Below are positions 18,229 to 26,848 of a DNA stretch of 64,000 bases, piece by piece. The stretch spans positions 62,001 to 126,000 of the forward strand of contig NZ_LSRN01000023.1 of assembly GCF_001885615.1 (NCBI RefSeq), in the 5' to 3' direction. The stretch is from Alkalibacterium sp. 20. Its GTDB lineage: Bacteria; Bacillota; Bacilli; Lactobacillales; Carnobacteriaceae_A. Under the pieces are notes generated by a model. The model saw only the letters and a list, made by a program, of their open reading frames with translations. It made no database searches and was not told the origin of the DNA. Both the position numbers and the translations under genes were made by a program. Positions within the stretch are counted from its first letter, which is position 1. Each line of letters starts with the position of its first letter.

Positions 18229-18545
18229 ATGTTTTTCACAATTTTTATGCTCATATTCAGGTCAAAAATTTAATGTACGGGTTTTTTGTTCTCATTTTTT
18301 CCTTTAAATTCATTGAATATAATGTGAAGAAATTAAGTTTTTTCACCTCTGATTTTTTGGCGAAAATACGCACCGATTCGATCTGTTTTATAGGATGAAC
18401 GCAACTCCTGTGGTCATCTTTTATCACAAATAAAGATCATGATTTCTACGGTCGCCAGCGCTCTCTTCGCAGGCTCTTTCCTTACGTTACGTTGTACCTA
18501 CAGTTATATCGAATCATCCCAATTCAATGAGCGCATTCTTGTGGA
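18229..18545. other. intergenic, no gene seen
   Basis: AT-rich spacer upstream of the symporter promoter. No reading frame with a plausible start and no clear RNA structure. Confidence 0.35.
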
Positions 18546-18546
18546 C

Positions 18547-18573
18547 AAAAAAAGAACCACAAAATAAGAGGTC
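18547..18573 (-). terminator. terminator of decayed SDR gene
   Basis: Minus-strand hairpin AGGACC/GGTTCT followed by seven U residues. It matches the position expected after the SDR remnant and has a diverged counterpart near 21313. Confidence 0.5.
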
Positions 18574-18700
18574 CTCATTTATTTGTAATCATTATTCAAT
18601 AATAATCGATCGAAATTTTTACAGTGCTTCTTGTATTCACAAAATGCTTATTCCAACATTATTTTGACAACTTCAGATCTATATTTCTTCAATCTTTGAA

Positions 18701-18937
18701 TTATTTGACTGCCATCCCGCCGTCGATTCGGTACTAACTTCCGGATATAAGTTCGCTCTCATCAGGAGTGAGGAATAGCACTAACTTAGCAATTTCAACT
18801 GCTCCTCCAAAACGACCAATCGAAATTTGTTCAGTGATGGCTGTCTTGGCATCTTCTGACTTGCCCGGGTTCAGTCCTTCTTCAACGGAACGCATCATTC
18901 CCGTATTCACTGGAGATGGATGTACTGACATGAGCAA
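18701..18937 (-). pseudogene. 3' fragment of short-chain dehydrogenase
   Basis: The last third of a classical SDR oxidoreductase: VHPSPVNTGMM (the region after the catalytic Tyr/Lys), then ISIGRFGGAVEIAKLVLFLTPD and SELISGS, then TAG at 18734-18736 where the family has Glu or Gln, then YRIDGGMAVK and a stop at 18701. The N-terminal two thirds with the Rossmann motif and YxxxK are not present upstream. Truncated and interrupted, so non-functional. Confidence 0.8.
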
Positions 18938-19091
18938 CTAATTCATTTTCAAAACTCATACGATACCATTTCTGGTACAACAATCAGAATTTCAAGAGAA
19001 GCAAGTTCAAATCAGAACACTTAAACATACAGGTAATTCAGATGAAGGCAATACCTTTACAAAGTGAGATTACAATCAAGCGAAAACTAAA

Positions 19092-19130
19092 AAGCAGTCT
19101 TTAGAAAGATCTCTTCTAAGCCCTACTTTT
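19092..19130 (-). terminator. terminator of two-component operon
   Basis: Interrupted hairpin AGTAG-TTAGAA / TTCTAA-CTGCT on the minus strand followed by TTTTTAGTTTTC, about 15 bp after the response regulator stop. Confidence 0.6.
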
Positions 19131-19145
19131 TTTGGGTTATTAACT

Positions 19146-19787
19146 TTAATTAATATAACGTTTCCAAACTAACGCAGCTTCAGTCCGATTAGTCACATTT
19201 AGCTTTTCCATTATTCTAGTCAAATTATTTCTAACAGTCTTTTCTGCTATTTCTAAATCATACGCAATTTCTTTGTTGGAATTCCCATTGACTAACAAAT
19301 CTAATATATTTTTTTCTCTCAAGGTAAGTGAAAAGGGATTGAGTGAAGTTTTTTTGTAAGTAGATTTCAATTTGTCGAAAATCAATCCGGATATACTCTC
19401 ATCAAGATAACCTTCTCCTTTGTAAACTTTATACAATGCCTCAGTTATTTTGACACTCTCAATGGTTTTCAATAAAAAACCATCCGCACCTACCCGAAGG
19501 ACTTCAGATAAAACTTCTTCACTTTGATAAGCCGTCAATATCAGTACCTTAACATCTGGACAAGCCGTTTTAATTCTTTTAGTTCCTATTACTGCATCGC
19601 CGTCAGGGAGGCGAAAATCAAGTAAGACGACATCTGGTTTTTGACTGAGTATAATTGATAAGCCTTCAGTTAATGTATCGCTCTCACCACTCACATAAAA
19701 ACGATCATCCTTCTCTATCAATGATTTAATTCCCATTCTTACAATGTTGTGATCATCAATAATTACTACTTTGATTTTATTCATCAT
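19146..19787 (-). CDS. response regulator, NarL/FixJ family
   Basis: 213-residue two-component regulator. Receiver domain at residues 1-125 with the acidic pair DD (11-12), phospho-acceptor Asp57 in VVLLDFRLPDG and Lys near 107. The C-terminal LuxR-type helix-turn-helix (about 150-210) reads LTLREKNILDLLVNGNSNKEIA. The GGAGG site 7 nt before the ATG lies inside the end of the kinase gene, which it overlaps by 11 bp. The target is not evident from neighbours; autoregulation is likely. Confidence 0.92.
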   Translation of the reverse strand: MMNKIKVVIIDDHNIVRMGIKSLIEKDDRFYVSGESDTLTEGLSIILSQKPDVVLLDFRLPDGDAVIGTKRIKTACPDVKVLILTAYQSEEVLSEVLRVGADGFLLKTIESVKITEALYKVYKGEGYLDESISGLIFDKLKSTYKKTSLNPFSLTLREKNILDLLVNGNSNKEIAYDLEIAEKTVRNNLTRIMEKLNVTNRTEAALVWKRYIN

Positions 19788-21183
19788 TTTCAGACCTCCA
19801 AGGTACTTTGATGATTATTGTTGTTCCCTTTAGGGTGCTGTTTATCGTCAATTGTGCATCAATAATCTGCGCACGCTCTTTTATAATAGCTAATCCAAGA
19901 TGTTCAGTCTCTCTTGATTGGTCTAGATTAGCCTTATCAATGCCTCTCCCATTGTCTGTTATCCTTACTTCAAAACATTCATGTGTTCCCTCTGTGATGA
20001 TCGATGCTTCCGTTGCTTCAGCGTGCTTAATTATATTAATGAGTGCTTCCTGGATAATATAGTATAGATTAGTTAAGCTCTTCTCAGATGAATCCCTGAG
20101 ATGATTTTGAGAGTCTTCAAAATTTGTGACAAAGGAAATATTAGAATACATTGAATGCTTATAAATCAACTGGTCTATTTCCTCTTGGAACTGCTCTATA
20201 TTGAATTTTTTAGAAAGGATATCCCCCATTAATGACCGAATATTATCAATAGATTTATTTAAATTACTTTTGACGATAGTTAAATCATTCCTAATGGTCT
20301 GCTCTTTTTCTGAATCTAAAATATTTTCTATTAGCATTCCACTCGCAAATAACTCTTGAATAATATTATCGTGCAACTCTCTTGCTATTTTTTTTCTTTC
20401 CTTATACTGCATTTTAGTTTCAATTAAGTGGTACAGTTTCCTTTCTTCCTCAGCCCTATATTCTTTTATACTTCTTAAATAATACACCGTAATTATAATA
20501 GCCATTATCATCCTTAAAAATTCAGATGAGACACCAATAGTTTCTTGAAGTAACGAGCTATTTATTATGGTATTAGGAAAAAAGCCTTTATCTGTGATCA
20601 ATATCCCTGAAAATATTCCATAAAATAAAAAACAGAGGCTGATTATGATTAAATGATTAGACAAAGTAAGCAAATGCTTTCTCTTCGATTGTCTGGAAAG
20701 TTTGAAAAACCTGTAGCTCGTATATATAGTTGCCGGGAGTCCAATAAAATACCTGCTCAATGCACTAAAAAGAGGAAACGTCTGCGCATAACCGCTTACA
20801 TTAAAGGATATATATAAACCTGTGATCCAAACCGAAAACAGAGCTAAGGGTATAATTTTTTTTATCCTTGTTTTTGAACTAGAAGAATGAAAGTTTAAGC
20901 CGTAGTAAAGTAAGAAACTAAACGATGCCGCGTTGGCTACTATTTGAAAAGTATAAAGATAAAAAGAATAATTGCTAAAAATATCAAGCGAGCGTATCAT
21001 GATAAACCATTCCGTTGTTCCATGAAATAAACCAAAGTAACCTAAGTAAATATTTTTTGAAAAAACATCAATTGAGTCGACAGAAGTTTGGTTATTCTGA
21101 AGTATAGCACTCAAACCAAATGTATAGAAAGTCAATCCGTAAAAAAAATAGAGTGTGTAAAAACTTATTGTATTATCCATCAT
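19777..21183 (-). CDS. sensor histidine kinase, NarX/DesK class (HPK7)
   Basis: Membrane sensor kinase. About eight hydrophobic segments fill residues 1-235, so the input domain is embedded in the membrane as in DesK-like sensors. A coiled linker follows, then the dimerisation box KERKKIARELHDNIIQEL with phospho-His near 271 and the ATPase domain with ITDNGRGID near 415. Start chosen at the ATG at 21183 for spacing from ATAGG; the ATG 6 bp upstream is possible. Signal unknown. Upstream promoter region has the dyad ATTCACAAGTGAAT (21218-21231) next to a TATAGT at 21215-21210. Confidence 0.9.
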   Translation of the reverse strand: MMDNTISFYTLYFFYGLTFYTFGLSAILQNNQTSVDSIDVFSKNIYLGYFGLFHGTTEWFIMIRSLDIFSNYSFYLYTFQIVANAASFSFLLYYGLNFHSSSSKTRIKKIIPLALFSVWITGLYISFNVSGYAQTFPLFSALSRYFIGLPATIYTSYRFFKLSRQSKRKHLLTLSNHLIIISLCFLFYGIFSGILITDKGFFPNTIINSSLLQETIGVSSEFLRMIMAIIITVYYLRSIKEYRAEEERKLYHLIETKMQYKERKKIARELHDNIIQELFASGMLIENILDSEKEQTIRNDLTIVKSNLNKSIDNIRSLMGDILSKKFNIEQFQEEIDQLIYKHSMYSNISFVTNFEDSQNHLRDSSEKSLTNLYYIIQEALINIIKHAEATEASIITEGTHECFEVRITDNGRGIDKANLDQSRETEHLGLAIIKERAQIIDAQLTINSTLKGTTIIIKVPWRSENDE

Positions 21184-21189
21184 ACTCAT

Positions 21190-21525
21190 CCTATCACTAG
21201 TATTTGTTAACTATACCATTCACAAGTGAATTATTACACAATATAATAATAATTGTAATACTATTGTCACAGACATATGTCTACGTAGAACCTTTCTCAT
21301 ATTAGCAAATTCAAAAAAAGAACCCCTTAAGAAGATGTCATAGTATTCACTATTCAATCAAAAATCAAGCAAACTTTTAGAGTGCTTCTTATATTTGCAA
21401 GATACTTATTTCACAATTTTTCAGATAGCGTCAAATCTAACCTGCTTTAACTTTTGAATTATCTTGCCGCCATAACGACCACTTACGTAAACAGTCACAA
21501 CTTTTTTCTGTCAGCTTCTTCGCAT
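21190..21525. other. intergenic with kinase promoter region and SDR 3' debris
   Basis: Holds a candidate -10 (21210-21215), two short palindromes (ATTCACAAGTGAAT at 21218-21231 and AGACATATGTCT at 21271-21282) and, from 21313 to 21490, a diverged copy of the sequence at 18547-18725 that includes the 3' end and terminator of an SDR gene. Confidence 0.45.
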
Positions 21526-22240
21526 TCACACAACATTCAACGAAGGATCGTCTTTTGTTAATATGGTTGCTGTACTATCCATTTTGAAATATGCATCCAC
21601 GAGAATTTTCAGTTCTTCCGCCGCTTCATTTACCCGTTTCGCTTGTTCAGCGTTAACTGACTCAATCACCAATACTGCATTCTTGGTTTTCTCCTGCAGC
21701 ATGGTCCGCTTTGCTTCCCACCAGTTAAGACACCGACAAACAGCTCCTTCATCATCATAATAAATGATCTCACTGGGTAATGCAGGTGAATCACTATTTG
21801 CTCCCAATGGAAAAAAGTGTTCGCCTCCTTTAGCTTTGCCAAGACGTAAATCACCCGCAATCACATCCATATCTTCTCCACCACAAGGAACGGCATACTT
21901 CAGGGGAAACACTGTTATAGATATCGACTAAAGGATTGATGGGAGAGAAATCCCGTTCCTGACTCACTCGTTTTAGCAGCGCCTCTATTGAGGAACGCGC
22001 TCCCTTTTTAGTTTTAAAGTGTTGGAAAGCACTCCGCCATTCATCAACAACTGGATTTTGACTGAAGACTTCTCCTGTCAAAAATGTCTCTGCTTCTTGT
22101 TTTCCTTTTTCCAGCAACTCGACAAAATAGTTCCTGTTCGACTCATCCACATGGTTATCGATTCCCTTGATAATCAGGACATTCACCTGGGTATCAGGGA
22201 ACAGATCCCAAAATTCTTCCTCAACAATAAATTTATTCAT
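21526..22240 (-). pseudogene. B3/B4 tRNA-binding domain protein, frameshifted
   Basis: A stand-alone B3/B4 domain protein of the type related to the editing domain of PheT, possibly acting on mischarged tRNA. The first half reads MNKFIVEEEFWDLFPDTQ to NPLVDIYNSVS; the second half continues in another frame with LKYAVPCGGEDMD to the stop at 21526. One extra base in a CCCC run (plus strand GGGG at 21903-21906) accounts for the break. Start at 22240 follows GTGGAGG. Otherwise both halves are well preserved, so this is recent or a sequencing error. Confidence 0.82.
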
Positions 22241-22257
22241 AAAAATATCCTCCACTC

Positions 22258-22359
22258 TCATTTTATTAATTGTTTGGTCATGATCAATTCGCTCTGTTCG
22301 TCATCTCCAATAAAGATAGTGTGCGCACTGCGTAGACGATTAAACGCTATGGCAAACAT
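22258..22359 (-). pseudogene. C-terminal remnant of a GNAT acetyltransferase
   Basis: A 33-codon frame ending AHTIFIGDDEQSELIMTKQL, which resembles the end of small GNAT acetyltransferases where a GDDxQxDxxM block is common. The rest of the acetyltransferase is missing; only 13 bp separate this piece from the marR gene. A marR-GNAT pair with an internal deletion is the simplest explanation. Short, so the family call is tentative. Confidence 0.45.
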
Positions 22360-22372
22360 GGTTGTTCGCTAT

Positions 22373-22825
22373 TCAATACGCTCGTTTCTTTCCTTTTTTT
22401 ACAGTATTCCAATCCGACTCAACATTTCTTTTTACTTTTTTCAATAGCACGGAAAGGTTTCTCGCTTCTTCCTGTGTCAAACCATCCAGAGCCACTTCAC
22501 TAGAAAGGGTATTTTCTCGGCGGATGTATTCTGCGGCCTCAGCCCCTTTTTCTGTAGCAAACAATCTCTTGATCTTCTTGTTTTCAGGATCTTCCCGCTT
22601 TTCAATGAATCTCTGTTTTTCTAGCTTGTTGATTGCCCGCGATGCGGTCGTCCTATCCACTTTTATCATATCAGCCAGTCGATCAGGTATGATCCCCGGA
22701 TTTTCATCTATCCGGACTACGTACAAATACTGTCCCCTTGTAAGATCTAGATCCTTGAACTCGATATTGGCGATTGAATCAAGTGATCGGGCTATCACGC
22801 CAATATCTCTCAGAATGTCTACCAT
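22373..22825 (-). CDS. MarR family transcriptional regulator
   Basis: 150-residue winged-helix regulator. The DNA-binding core covers about 30-100: LTRGQYLYVVRI, PDRLADMIKVDRTTASRAINKLEKQRFIEKRED, followed by the wing. The C terminus VESDWNTVKKGKKRAY is typical of MarR proteins paired with GNAT genes. AGAGAGGTG lies 5 nt before the ATG. A 36-bp dyad 80 bp upstream is a possible operator. Ligand unknown. Confidence 0.88.
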   Translation of the reverse strand: MVDILRDIGVIARSLDSIANIEFKDLDLTRGQYLYVVRIDENPGIIPDRLADMIKVDRTTASRAINKLEKQRFIEKREDPENKKIKRLFATEKGAEAAEYIRRENTLSSEVALDGLTQEEARNLSVLLKKVKRNVESDWNTVKKGKKRAY

Positions 22826-22904
22826 GATTCACCTCTCTATTTTAAATAAGTACTAAACTTTTACTCTGTCTTGCTAATAATTATCTATTGTATATAAACA
22901 GGTT

Positions 22905-22940
22905 ACATCGCTATTGTTGTAATTGCAACAATAACGATGT
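22905..22940. promoter_or_regulatory. 36-bp inverted repeat upstream of marR
   Basis: ACATCG-x-TATTGTTG arm (22905-22919) faces its complement (22926-22940) with one mismatch in 15. It sits upstream of the MarR gene next to a TACAAT -10 candidate and is separate from the neighbouring terminator. Candidate MarR operator; inference. Confidence 0.5.
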
Positions 22941-22945
22941 AAAAA

Positions 22946-22992
22946 AAGTCCAATAAATCAGCGTAAAGATTACTGGCCGATTTATTGAACTT
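22946..22992 (-). terminator. terminator of FMN reductase operon
   Basis: Arms AAGTTCAATAAATC and GATTTATTGGACTT on the minus strand (one G-U pair) followed by UUUUU. Directly after the stop at 23010. Confidence 0.85.
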
Positions 22993-23009
22993 TTATTATC
23001 TTATTTAGA

Positions 23010-23582
23010 TTATAATTCCACTACTGTTTCTTCTTTAATTCGTAATGGTTTCAACGCATTACTCCAGGCATTCACTTGGTCCAGCATTTCATTCACATTG
23101 GTTAAATGCAGTTCGGCCGGTTTGAATGTCGTGAAGTTTTCAAAGTCGGTAAACAATGACAGTGTCGGATGGACACGGACGTCTGCAATTTTCAGTTCGC
23201 CTAGAACACCGCGAAGATGTTCAGCTGCGCGTGCGCCGCCTGTAGAGCCATAACTCACTATGCCAGCTGCTTTGTCGTGCCATGCATCTCTCAAGTGGTC
23301 GATCGCATTCTTCAAAACACCTGTGTAACTGTGGTTGTATTCCTGAACAATAAAGACAAAGCCATCTAAGCTGTCTATTTTTTCGTTCCAGGCAGCTATT
23401 CCCGGCTCCGTACCATCTGTTGTTCCCAAGAACGGCAACTGATACTCAAGGAGATCTACGACTTCGTAATTTGCATCGCCACGTTCGTCTGCGACTTCCT
23501 TGACCCATTCGCCTACTTGAGGACTGACACGTCCATCTCTTGTACTTCCTAAAATAATACCTATATTCATTTTGTTAGTCAT
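23010..23582 (-). CDS. NADPH-dependent FMN reductase
   Basis: Flavodoxin-like reductase, about 190 residues, that reduces FMN or quinones with NAD(P)H. The FMN phosphate loop is ILGSTRDGRVSPQVGEWV at the N terminus, EYNHSYTGVLKNAIDHL near 95 and GSTGGARAAEHLR near 130 complete the flavin site. Start set at 23582: AAAGGAG stands 9 nt upstream, while the longer frame to 23642 has no site. It follows the ring-cleaving dioxygenase gene by about 60 bp and is probably cotranscribed with it in a quinone/electrophile stress operon. Confidence 0.88.
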   Translation of the reverse strand: MTNKMNIGIILGSTRDGRVSPQVGEWVKEVADERGDANYEVVDLLEYQLPFLGTTDGTEPGIAAWNEKIDSLDGFVFIVQEYNHSYTGVLKNAIDHLRDAWHDKAAGIVSYGSTGGARAAEHLRGVLGELKIADVRVHPTLSLFTDFENFTTFKPAELHLTNVNEMLDQVNAWSNALKPLRIKEETVVEL

Positions 23583-23644
23583 TATAAAATTCTCCTTTTC
23601 TCTTCTGTTATTTAGTATGTTGTTCATTTTTTTATCTATCAAAC

Positions 23645-24583
23645 TTAATCGATAGGTTCCAATCTGCTTTCGATTTCTTCTCGTCTATCTTCCAAAAAAG
23701 TCGGCAAGACGAGCTTTTCACCTAGATGATCACTCGTTTGATCGACGGTGAATCCGGGTCCGTCTGTCGCAACTTCGAACAGGATACCACTGGGTTCGCG
23801 GAAGTATAAACTCTTGAAGTAATAGCGGTCAACCAAAACGGAAGAACTGAACCTGTTCTGACGAGCCGTTTCGTCCCAGTGTGCCAGTTCTGACTCCTCA
23901 CTTACTCGGATGGCTAAGTGATGGATACTGCCTCGTCCGGGTTTTTCATCTGGTCCATCCAAGTGTTTCACCAGGATTTCTCCGTAACTGTCTTCCTTCG
24001 CCGTTTGAAAAAGCACTTCAGTCGTGTCTCGGTAAACCTCTTTGTACTTCAAGACGTCAGTCAATGTCTTGGTGAAGCGGTCACTGTCCCGCACCGAAAT
24101 CTCGATTGTGCCCATCCCGCGTATCTGATGCTCCACAGGCACTTCCGATTGCTCGTAACTTTCCCAAGTATCCATCTCTTCTCCGTCAGCCACCAGCAAA
24201 ACCAACTGGAGTCCATCCGGATCTTCAAAATTCAATGCTTTTCGTTTGGCATACGTCGTTATACTGCCGTGGTATACGTCCAGCTGTTCGAACCGTACTT
24301 TCCAGTAGTTGAGACTCTCGTCAGACGGGACCATCAGACCGATCCGGGTGATGGCATTGGTCCCACGATGGGTCCTGCCGATACTGGGCATCTCGAAGAA
24401 GGTCAAACCCGTTCCGGGGCTGCCCGTCTTGTCTCCATAAAACAAATGGTACATCGACGGGTCATCTTGGTTGACGGTTACTTTCACACGACGTAATCCC
24501 AAAACATCTTTGTAAAACCGATTCGTTCCTTTGGCATTCTTCACCAACATCGATATGTGATGGTGACCTAAAATAGTCGACAT
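23645..24583 (-). CDS. ring-cleaving dioxygenase, VOC family (MhqO-like)
   Basis: 312-residue vicinal-oxygen-chelate protein with duplicated domains. HHHISMLVKN at the N terminus, RGSIHHLAIRV near 220 and LFEVATDGPGF near 270 supply the metal ligands of the family. B. subtilis MhqO/MhqA homologues are controlled by MhqR and act on catechol or hydroquinone type compounds. AGGAGG is 6 nt before the ATG. Located between a MarR regulator and an FMN reductase, which supports a role in quinone detoxification. Confidence 0.88.
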   Translation of the reverse strand: MSTILGHHHISMLVKNAKGTNRFYKDVLGLRRVKVTVNQDDPSMYHLFYGDKTGSPGTGLTFFEMPSIGRTHRGTNAITRIGLMVPSDESLNYWKVRFEQLDVYHGSITTYAKRKALNFEDPDGLQLVLLVADGEEMDTWESYEQSEVPVEHQIRGMGTIEISVRDSDRFTKTLTDVLKYKEVYRDTTEVLFQTAKEDSYGEILVKHLDGPDEKPGRGSIHHLAIRVSEESELAHWDETARQNRFSSSVLVDRYYFKSLYFREPSGILFEVATDGPGFTVDQTSDHLGEKLVLPTFLEDRREEIESRLEPID

Positions 24584-24650
24584 TGAGATTCCTCCTTGTT
24601 TATTGATTGATTAGTCAAGTGATGATATAAAAAAAATTGAATGTACTTTT

Positions 24651-25088
24651 TTATTTATTTAATTCTTTTTCCGTGTGTCTTTGAACTTTAGTCATCAAGG
24701 TGTACAGCGTTTTTTGTTCAGATATGGTCAAACAGTCTTCTATGAGAGATGTTTGAAACGCTAACTGATGCTCAAACACTTCATCCAATTTCGCTTCGCC
24801 TTTTTCAGTCAGGCTGATCCATTTTGTTTTCCATTCGATAGTACGTTTGATATGGCCTTCGCGTTCAAGCCTGCTCAACATCCGAGAAATGCCACCGGCC
24901 GAAACAGTGATTTTATCAGCTAATTCACTTTGCGAAAGGGGCTGGTACGTGCCGATCTGATTAAGTACATCAAATTGGGCAACAGTTATATCGTACTGCT
25001 TTAAAAAATCATTAGACAGTAACGCACTCTGGTGAGTGAACCGTGTGATACGGACCCAGATCAGTGACGCTAATGTATTCTTTTTCAC
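24651..25088 (-). CDS. MarR family regulator (MhqR-like)
   Basis: 145-residue winged-helix protein; [44 protein letters not shown] cover the DNA-binding core. The GTG at 25088 is chosen as start: AGAGAGG lies 10 nt upstream, whereas the longer frame to 25142 begins inside the -35 element of the gene's own promoter and cannot be translated. It precedes the ring-cleaving dioxygenase by 67 bp in the same direction, as in mhq loci, so it probably represses that operon and itself. Confidence 0.85.
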   Translation of the reverse strand: MKKNTLASLIWVRITRFTHQSALLSNDFLKQYDITVAQFDVLNQIGTYQPLSQSELADKITVSAGGISRMLSRLEREGHIKRTIEWKTKWISLTEKGEAKLDEVFEHQLAFQTSLIEDCLTISEQKTLYTLMTKVQRHTEKELNK

Positions 25089-25106
25089 CGGTATCATTCC
25101 TCTCTG

Positions 25107-25142
25107 CATTATCAGTTTACACGTTAACTGATAATGATGCAA
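25107..25142 (-). promoter_or_regulatory. promoter and MarR operator of the quinone-defence operon
   Basis: TTGCAT (25142-25137), 17-nt spacer, TAAACT (25119-25114). The spacer and -10 are covered by an 11-bp perfect dyad: CATTATCAGTT (25107-25117) and AACTGATAATG (25126-25136). A repressor bound there would block the promoter, which fits autorepression by the adjacent MarR protein. Confidence 0.72.
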
Positions 25143-25209
25143 GCTTTTCTTTCACTTCATTCCTAATTTTTTCCTTTTTTATCAATTAATTTAAACTAGA
25201 CAAGCTCCC

Positions 25210-26391
25210 CTAAGTTAATTTTTTTACAGTTTCTTCGAGTATTCGAACAACTTTTATTATTTTTTCATGATCGATCAGTTCTATCGTATCTTTTTCGGTG
25301 TGAATAACTGTCTCCAGCAGCTGAAAGATACCTTTCGAGGTAAAGGCAATGACAGGGATGTTTTCCATGGCGAATATCATGTGATCGCCTTGAACCCAGG
25401 GATCTATGAACTCTAGATCGCGATTATCAAGTAATCTGTCTTTCAGCTGATTTTTCAGTTCCCTTTCACCCTCGATAAACGTGACTGTCGTCGGACTGTT
25501 TTTAAGGCCGACACCATCGCAGTTGATGGCTAATAAAATGTCTCGGGGTGCTTTAAGGTAGGTGTCCATATACTTTCGTTGTCCAGGGATAGAATAATAG
25601 TCTTCCCCGTTCAGTAATAACAGTTCCAGACAGAAATCGATGTCCTCTGATTTGATCAACTGACTCAGCAGCAATAGGATGGCGATGCCGGTGGCGTTAT
25701 CCAAAGCTCCCGGAGTCCCTGATTTCGTATCCATATGAGCCGTTAAGACCACTTTATGTCTCTTTTCAGGATTGAGTCTAGCGATAACGTTAGCTCCATG
25801 AGAGTCTTCTCTCGCTGCGTTGACCACCAGTTTTATTTCTCCGTTATTTTCAAGTAATTTCTCACCTTCATTCTTAGTCACATACACACTGGGGATGGTG
25901 AAGTCGCCGTCCTCGAAAATGGATTCATCCTTCTCAACGACAGTAACGATGGCTACCGGATTTTTTTCTTCCAGTAATCGAACGATTTCCTGATGTCCTT
26001 TTGGATTGTAAAAAGGAAAACTCTTTGGCATGATCTGTTCTTCTGTCAACTCACTGTGTAAGACCGCGATTTTGTCCGTCAAACTGCTTCCTTTCAGTTC
26101 AGCCACTGTTTCGATTTTTACATATTCGCCGGTGACGCTGCACCCGGTCGTGTAATAGGAAGGCTTCACTGGAATGGTTTCACCTTTAAAAGTCAACTCG
26201 GCATCCGCCGTTTTGAAATCCAGGCAGGAGAATCGCTGTAATTCTACTTCGAAACCTTGATCCTTGAAGTAATTCTCTGCATACGCTTCGACTTTTTTAT
26301 TGTTTTCTGATCCCGTTAACCGTTCGCCGATCTCCACACTGATATAATTTAAGATCTCGTCCAGTTCTTTTAAAAGCTCTTTATTCTGCAT
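25210..26391 (-). CDS. M28 family zinc aminopeptidase-like protein
   Basis: 393-residue peptidase. The metal ligands of M28 enzymes can be placed: His and Asp in LTAHMDTKSGTPGALDNATG (about 213-232, with the bridging Asp in ALDNATG), Glu in LLNGEDYY (about 263), Asp in AINCDGVG (about 292) and His in VIHTEKDT near 365. No signal peptide, so probably cytoplasmic. AGGAGGG stands 6 nt before the ATG. A wrecked paralogue is at 15440-16555. Substrate not known. Confidence 0.88.
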   Translation of the reverse strand: MQNKELLKELDEILNYISVEIGERLTGSENNKKVEAYAENYFKDQGFEVELQRFSCLDFKTADAELTFKGETIPVKPSYYTTGCSVTGEYVKIETVAELKGSSLTDKIAVLHSELTEEQIMPKSFPFYNPKGHQEIVRLLEEKNPVAIVTVVEKDESIFEDGDFTIPSVYVTKNEGEKLLENNGEIKLVVNAAREDSHGANVIARLNPEKRHKVVLTAHMDTKSGTPGALDNATGIAILLLLSQLIKSEDIDFCLELLLLNGEDYYSIPGQRKYMDTYLKAPRDILLAINCDGVGLKNSPTTVTFIEGERELKNQLKDRLLDNRDLEFIDPWVQGDHMIFAMENIPVIAFTSKGIFQLLETVIHTEKDTIELIDHEKIIKVVRILEETVKKLT

Positions 26392-26588
26392 GAAAATCCC
26401 TCCTCTTTAATATATCAGTTGATGCTCACATCGCTTGATGTTCTTCTTCGTATGTAGTCTTTAATTATATCACTTTATGATTTTTTACTTAAAGAAAGAC
26501 TATCGATATTGATATTTTCCAACTAGTAATCATTAGATGGAACAACGCGACACCTTGTTCGGCGAGTGATTCATAGTGAATAAAAAAA

Positions 26589-26617
26589 TGCCGATTTCTC
26601 TTAAAGAGAAATCGGCA
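26589..26617 (-). terminator. terminator of zinc-ribbon gene
   Basis: Perfect 12-bp arms TGCCGATTTCTC and GAGAAATCGGCA with TTTTTTTA after them on the minus strand. Confidence 0.85.
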
Positions 26618-26638
26618 CATTATTTATAAGCTATTTCT

Positions 26639-26848
26639 TCAGCGTGCCTCTTTCGGCGGCTGACAAACGTCACACTTGCGTTGTTTCTTATCTTTAAATT
26701 TCGTAAATGTTTTTTCAAAAGTATTTCCACACGCACATTCAAATTGTAGCTTCTGAGAAAAACCGAGGTATTCAGTCGACAGCAACTTGCTTTCCGAATT
26801 GTTCTCAACATATTCTTTTATCTTACCAATGGTCCATCGTTTATTCAT
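26639..26848 (-). CDS. small zinc-ribbon protein, function unknown
   Basis: 69 residues starting MNKRWTIGKIKEYVE. A ribbon is formed by CACGNTF and CDVCQPP. GGAGGT is 8 nt before the ATG, and the longer upstream frame has no such site. The fold recalls the small treble-clef or zinc-ribbon modules attached to nucleases and phage proteins, but nothing else in the neighbourhood suggests a role. Has its own terminator. Confidence 0.65.
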   Translation of the reverse strand: MNKRWTIGKIKEYVENNSESKLLSTEYLGFSQKLQFECACGNTFEKTFTKFKDKKQRKCDVCQPPKEAR

